Source: Haemonchus contortus (Eukaryota; Nematoda; Chromadorea; Rhabditida; Trichostrongylidae). Taken from it: a stretch of 64,000 nt of DNA. The stretch is from assembly GCA_000469685.2 (NCBI GenBank), contig LS997566.1, forward strand, positions 36,434,420-36,498,419, given 5' to 3'. Below, in pieces: positions 59,394-64,000 of the stretch. Made by a program: the position numbers and the translations under genes. The notes under the pieces are model-generated. The model was given only the letters and a program-made list of their open reading frames with translations. It ran no database searches and was not told where the DNA came from. Numbering within the stretch: position 1 is the stretch's first letter; each line of letters opens with the position of its first letter.

Positions 59394-62006
59394 TAGTAAC
59401 AGTTACCAAAATAATCTTATCTCTCTTGGTTTGCACCATAATTCGACTTTCATAGGAGTCATAACTGCAATTTGACGTCCATTTTTATTAACCAAAGACA
59501 TTGATGAACAAGACAATGGGCAGATAGAGGTTCGTGTATTCACAGAATTGACCAAAGGATCATGCCGTACTGGCAGATGCCATTTGGAGGAGGCTCCATT
59601 TGTTAAATTCTGCGCATGATGTCCCTTGTTCCACTTTTCGATACCCATTCCTTCCAGAAGACAGTCGACTCAAGGAAAAGGAGTGCAGATCCCGACTCCC
59701 CAGAGTTTGCCGATCATCTTCAACCTGATACATGATCCATTGCAAGGCTTCTGAAAAGTGCCACTCAAATGTCTTGGAATAGGATAAACAGGGCTGTGTA
59801 ACTTGTCTTCGGTAGCTTTTTTGCGCTCCTTTGAATACCTAGGAGCAAAGTAAACACTGAGGCTACTCGGGAGTGGGCGCACAATCAGAATTCTTCATCA
59901 CGCTCCTCCTCGAGCATCCTCCACTACAACGAATCGCAGGCGATGCCTTCCCTGGTCAAGTGCAGCAAATGCAGTTGGGTGTAGGTCGGTAGATACCACG
60001 AGTGAGTGGGGGCACCAGCACGGAGTAGGTGGGAAAAGGTCATAAGTAATTGATACTGTAATGGCAGGCTGGCAAGAACAACCCAACCTGTCGAGCTATG
60101 CCCAAACAGCGCAACTTGTCGGAACACTATCTATCGCTAGGATCTATTCCCGGTTCCAATATTCGACATGCCTCAATGTTCATTTCCATCGAGCAAACAC
60201 TTCGACTCGGCAGCAACGGCGAGAAAACGTCAACGTTTATTCAGTCGACTTCCGAGGCAGACAGAGAGATCTGTTTGTTTTGGGACATAACCTGAATATT
60301 GCAAGGTGGTCTGCCGTGGTGTATGCGCAGTCTCAATTCCTCCCACTTTGAAATTCGTGCTCTACCTCTCTGTTAATTTATTCGTCTACTCAGTCAGGGC
60401 TTGCCACCAATATAGAGATGTCTACTCATCTGCATTTATATATCAGTATAAACGCGGCGCACTGGCTAAAAGAATGGCTGTTGACTTAAAAGGTCCTTTG
60501 GGTCGATTCTGTCAAAGCCCGGCAAGCCAATATGTCCTTCTTGTAGGAACTTACAGTGCAGCGGGGTGAGCTCCATAGCTCCGTAAGGGCTCCAAATGCA
60601 TTGAAGCGTTTCAGCGAGTTTAGGTAGTGGTTGAGAACGTGGCGTACACTCGAAGGTATCACTAAACGAACGAATCCTTAATATAAATCATTGATCAATC
60701 TACCGTTCTTTTTTTGTTTTTGGAAAATTTACCACCTATTATATATATGGGCTAACATAAGGTCGATAGGCAATGGAATTGAAAGGGTCCATATTTCAGA
60801 TAGTCAATTTTTGAATTTTTTTGCATTCGCTGTAACCGATTGTTATAAGGCAAGGTAATCAGCACAAAGGCGGCGTTTACTGAAACAAGAAATCTGATGG
60901 TGAGGAAGAGGGTGTTACCCAGTGCTAATAACAAATACAAATGATCGGTATTGGTTACCGCTCTCTGGATGCGCCATATATCCAACTTTCACAGGAAGTG
61001 CTCAAGCTCTTCAATCCCTACCGAATGGACGGGCCCATTGACATGGAGCGAAAACTGATCAAATATCGCGGCATTCAAAAGGACAGGATCTGCCTACAAT
61101 CCAGTGATGAGATAGAAGAGACCTAGACGGCACAGGGGAGAAATCGCGCTGAGAGAGTGGGTCTGTCCACCAGCTCACTTTCCGGACAATCTCTACCATC
61201 GTAGGAAGAGTTATAGTCAAACCAAAAGGTAAATGGTAAACAGCTGTAGTAACTGGACTTTACCAGATCATCACGTACTACGCCACTTGGCATTACCTCA
61301 CCTCTGCCCACATTGTAGAAAATATTTTCACAATTCGTGCCATCAGAATGAGACAATTTATTTCGTTCAAAGGCGACATGAAAGGGGAGGGACAGGGAGG
61401 AGTCGGGAATGAGGGCCACATCATTTTTTATAGCAAATCTACTTCGCTAGTCTCTCATGCATACACACTTTTCGTTTTCGCCTCCATACTTATTCAGCCA
61501 CCGGCCCTATTAATGAACCCTCAGAAATCCGCTCGCAGCTATCCCACAACATTCTAGCCATGCGAGCGGCTTGGAAAGCGCCGTGCACTCGATTTCACCC
61601 CTCATTCTGGCACTGCACACCAGCGTATTTAGTCTATGTGCTCGGAGATGGGGCAGTTCATAGAGGCGCCGCTATAATAGACCCAGATCCGGGATCAAAT
61701 TGTAGATAACAAGCCCAGTAAACTGAATTCCAATCAATGTTAAGGCTAAGTACGCATCTAAACATACCTACGATTGCGATTGTAAGTTTAGTACGGATGG
61801 ACGTCCCGGAAGGGATCGGTAATGCCGAACTTTTTATCCTTTACGATTTTACGGCTCACCAGGTGAGTTCTAGGAGCCATGAAGCGATTCCGGACAGGTG
61901 AAAGGGTTGGTTGAACTGAGCAGGTTTTCGTTCAGAACCTTGTAGTCAAAAAAAGCTCCATGCCCTAGCAAGACCATGCCTTTTTCCGATCTCCGCTACC
62001 CATATG
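59394..62006. other. accessory DNA, no supported gene
   Basis: Overlapping frames of 60-98 codons occur on both strands. The most protein-like are minus 61123-61419 (containing NCENIFYNVGRGEVMPSG) and minus 60752-60985 (a hydrophobic stretch). None has matching splice signals or a family I can name. Placement between two DNA transposons suggests a transposon-rich, decaying region. Confidence 0.35.
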
Positions 62007-63273
62007 TACAGGGTGGGCCAAAATTATGATTACACAGACATCACATCCCCGAAAACGAATAGAAAGCTCAACAAGCAAACCAATTTCATTAAAGTGTCTA
62101 TCACTAATCTCCTATCAGAATAGTACATTGAGACTGGGATCTGTTGCTTCCTGCTTCCACCCAACCCCGAAGATGACGATGGATGGCATTGACGGTGGCA
62201 CGCAGCTAAGATCATCGAGTTGATCCGGGCTTTTTGCAAGGCATTTCCGAGATTATTTCATTTCTTGTTTGGGCTAACGGACGCTTTCATCTCAAAGGCC
62301 GACCACACTGAGACATTCAGAGGAGTTAGGTCAGGGTTTCAGAGTGGTCACTGACCGAAAGTTGTGAAGTCAGGAAATCCCTTATACAAAATTTATTGAC
62401 ATTTTCTGATCTGCGGTCAGGAGCTTCGTCTTCACAATATGTCCGAATTGAATCGCGAAGTTGTCCTATTGCGCACGAAGAGATCAAACAGGTCTCCTAA
62501 TCAACTTTCACTCCTTATTCTACTAAAATAATCGGTGCTTTGCCTCGGCGGTGACGCTCGCAAAGAATATTGCAGAAAGTCAGCGATCCTAGCGCTGCAT
62601 CACTTCCATTTCTTTCAGCTTTATACAAATCTTGTAGCCCTGCTTACTGGGCACCTTTATCACCGCGGATATCTTTTCGCCGGTGAACAGGACTTCCGTA
62701 CGACAATTCTTTGTATGCGGTGGGGCAGCTTTAGTTAGCCAACATTTCTCTTCTTTTTAGTCTGCTCACTGCGGAAATCACTTTCTGATCGTATGAAGGC
62801 CTTGTGGTGCAGATGATGCTTCACGATTTCGCGCAGAAAACTTCATGTAGTATCCATTCATTCAGTCATTTTGGACTCAGCATGAATTTCGCTGGTGCGC
62901 AGACCTTCGCTCTGCTTCATTGAAACTCCCACTAAATATAATCGCAGGCCTCTTAGGATTACCACTCCTATCTGTAATTGTTCCCAACTCCCGAAAGCGT
63001 CTTATGGTTGAATGTACCCCCTGCCTTGTTACGCTGGGTCGTCTGTAGATGCACCGTGCCAAAAGTGCTTGTAAATGCAAAGTGACGAATTATTCACGTA
63101 GTAATTACGCTTACATTATTTTCAAAATCTACCAAAAGTTTGGTATCATCAGGAAGGTTATAGTGTAATCTACCTTGTGTAGTAGAAGAAAGCGAACGAA
63201 TTGCTATGACCTTAAAAAAAATTCGTTATGAGCGTCAGCGCGCGCTGTAATCATAATTTTGACCCACCCTGTA
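62007..63273 (-). mobile_element. Tc1-like element with both terminal repeats, decayed
   Basis: The left end is TACAGGGTGGGCCAAAATTA and the right end, read inwards, is TACAGGGTGGGTCAAAATTA; the match continues through TGATTAC with a single difference. Outer TA dinucleotides fit Tc1/mariner insertion. On the minus strand, transposase fragments follow the Tc1 order: a helix-turn-helix linker at 62877-63080 (TIRRFRELGTITDRSGNPKR), a first catalytic block at about 62690 (EVLFTGEKISAV, where the family has LFSDE, so the Asp is Gly), and a C-terminal AACHRQCHP segment near 62210. Frames are broken between them, so the enzyme is dead. Total length is 1267 bp. Confidence 0.88.
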
Positions 63274-63838
63274 TAGCTAACTATACCGTATGTTCGTGAA
63301 GGCACACACGACGAGATCAATTTCCAATTCAGTCCACGTCTTCACCTATCTCTTACTTCCCCTGCCACATTGCCGCAAATGATTTGGCGATGGCAAGCAC
63401 TTCAAGCGATGGCACAGCCGCCTTTTTATTGCTTGCACTCATCGAAATAGAATTCCGATTTGCTTTGGACAGAGGAAAGTCCTAGGGAAGTTGGGATTTT
63501 GATAGTTTTGGCTTCTCTTCATTGCCGGTTGATGGCCCAACACTTTGTTCTGAAGAGCACTCCATCAAGTATAACATTAGATTAGTTCCCACACTCAGTC
63601 CGTAGTTATATAGTCAAAAGCTATCACTATTGCAGATCGAAGTCAGATGCAGGGCTCATTGCTGCAGGGTTACCATTACTCTGCTACAAATTCATTCTAG
63701 TCTTTCTTACTCATTCCGTAATGAGAGTAGTTCAATTGAATATTTTCTAAAAGTAACAAGATAAATAAAAAGTAAAAAAATAATAATAAAGGATAAAAGA
63801 TAAAATATTCTAAGGTTTTACAAGCCCGTTTGAGAGAT
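63274..63838. other. intergenic, nothing seen
   Basis: Unremarkable sequence between the Tc1-like element and the SINE copy; AT-rich from 63720. Confidence 0.5.
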
Positions 63839-64000
63839 ACGCCATGCATCTGACACCTATTCAGAATCGTAGTGGCATTCCGAATGCGTATGGAATGTAT
63901 ACAATGAATGATTAGTGAGGGCCAGCTGATGTTCAAGTCAGTACTCCCAGACGAGACTGGATCAGCTCACCAACTCTGACGGCATGGAACGTTTGTTCGG
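63839..64000. mobile_element. second SINE-family copy, cut by the window edge
   Basis: CGCCATGCATCTGACAC followed by CAGAATCGTAGTGGCATTCC and GAATGCGTATGG matches the order and wording of the 8660-8760 end of the SINE (CGCCATGCATCC, GAATCGCAGTGG, GAATGTGTATACGG). It then diverges and leaves the window before the tRNA-like part. Confidence 0.45.

Noticed and set aside
59035..59475. 146-codon plus-strand open frame
   Set aside because: It lies antisense to the mariner transposase and spans its right end; its repeats are the 18-bp minisatellite.
1..64000. CRISPR array, prophage, operon-type bacterial genes
   Set aside because: No regularly spaced repeats and no bacterial gene structure; introns and eukaryotic families throughout.

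Overview
This window is nuclear DNA of a nematode, most likely a strongylid (hookworm-like). The genes are split into short exons with TTTTCAG-like acceptors and short introns. Several 5' ends carry an acceptor a few bases before the ATG with no visible promoter, as expected for spliced-leader trans-splicing. Conserved genes are spread over AT-rich DNA littered with mariner/Tc1, LINE, SINE and inverted-repeat debris. Assignment to hookworms rests on my recognition of the LINE and SINE sequence and is an inference; no rRNA, intact tRNA, operon-sized gene cluster or CRISPR is present.

Layout. 1-0.5 kb: end of a dead mariner element. 2.0-3.2 kb: a five-exon candidate gene (+) for a small secreted precursor with a dibasic cleavage site. 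3.6-5.0 kb: LINE fragment, repeat DNA and a 220-bp pentanucleotide array. 8.0-10.1 kb: a small uncertain gene (-), a tRNA-derived SINE and a composite repeat with a 28-bp perfect inverted repeat. 11.4-12.75 kb: lsm-5 (-), complete. 14.9-18.7 kb: an EB1 microtubule plus-end protein gene (-), complete in seven exons. 19-29.5 kb: gene-poor, with coding-like but broken tracts, C-runs, a pair of perfect TGACGTCA sites and a GC-rich patch. 29.5-41.3 kb: par-4/LKB1 kinase (-) in fourteen exons, with an apparent 2-bp insertion in the kinase domain. 42.1-54.1 kb: a four-finger C2H2 protein (-) in nine exons with a duplicated linear motif. 55-64 kb: accessory DNA holding a long inverted-repeat element, a mariner with both ends, a Tc1-like element with both ends, and part of a second SINE copy.

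All four confidently recognised genes lie on the minus strand. They act in RNA turnover/splicing (lsm-5), microtubule dynamics (EB1), polarity and energy signalling (par-4), and nucleic-acid binding (zinc fingers). Nothing in the spacing (0.8-12 kb) requires an operon, although the zinc-finger gene and par-4 are only about 0.8 kb apart. I found no multi-gene novel system. The strongest leads are the motif duplication under protein-level constraint in the zinc-finger protein, the secreted-peptide precursor, the par-4 frameshift with a possible alternative terminal exon, and paired repeat copies that reveal mobile-element boundaries.
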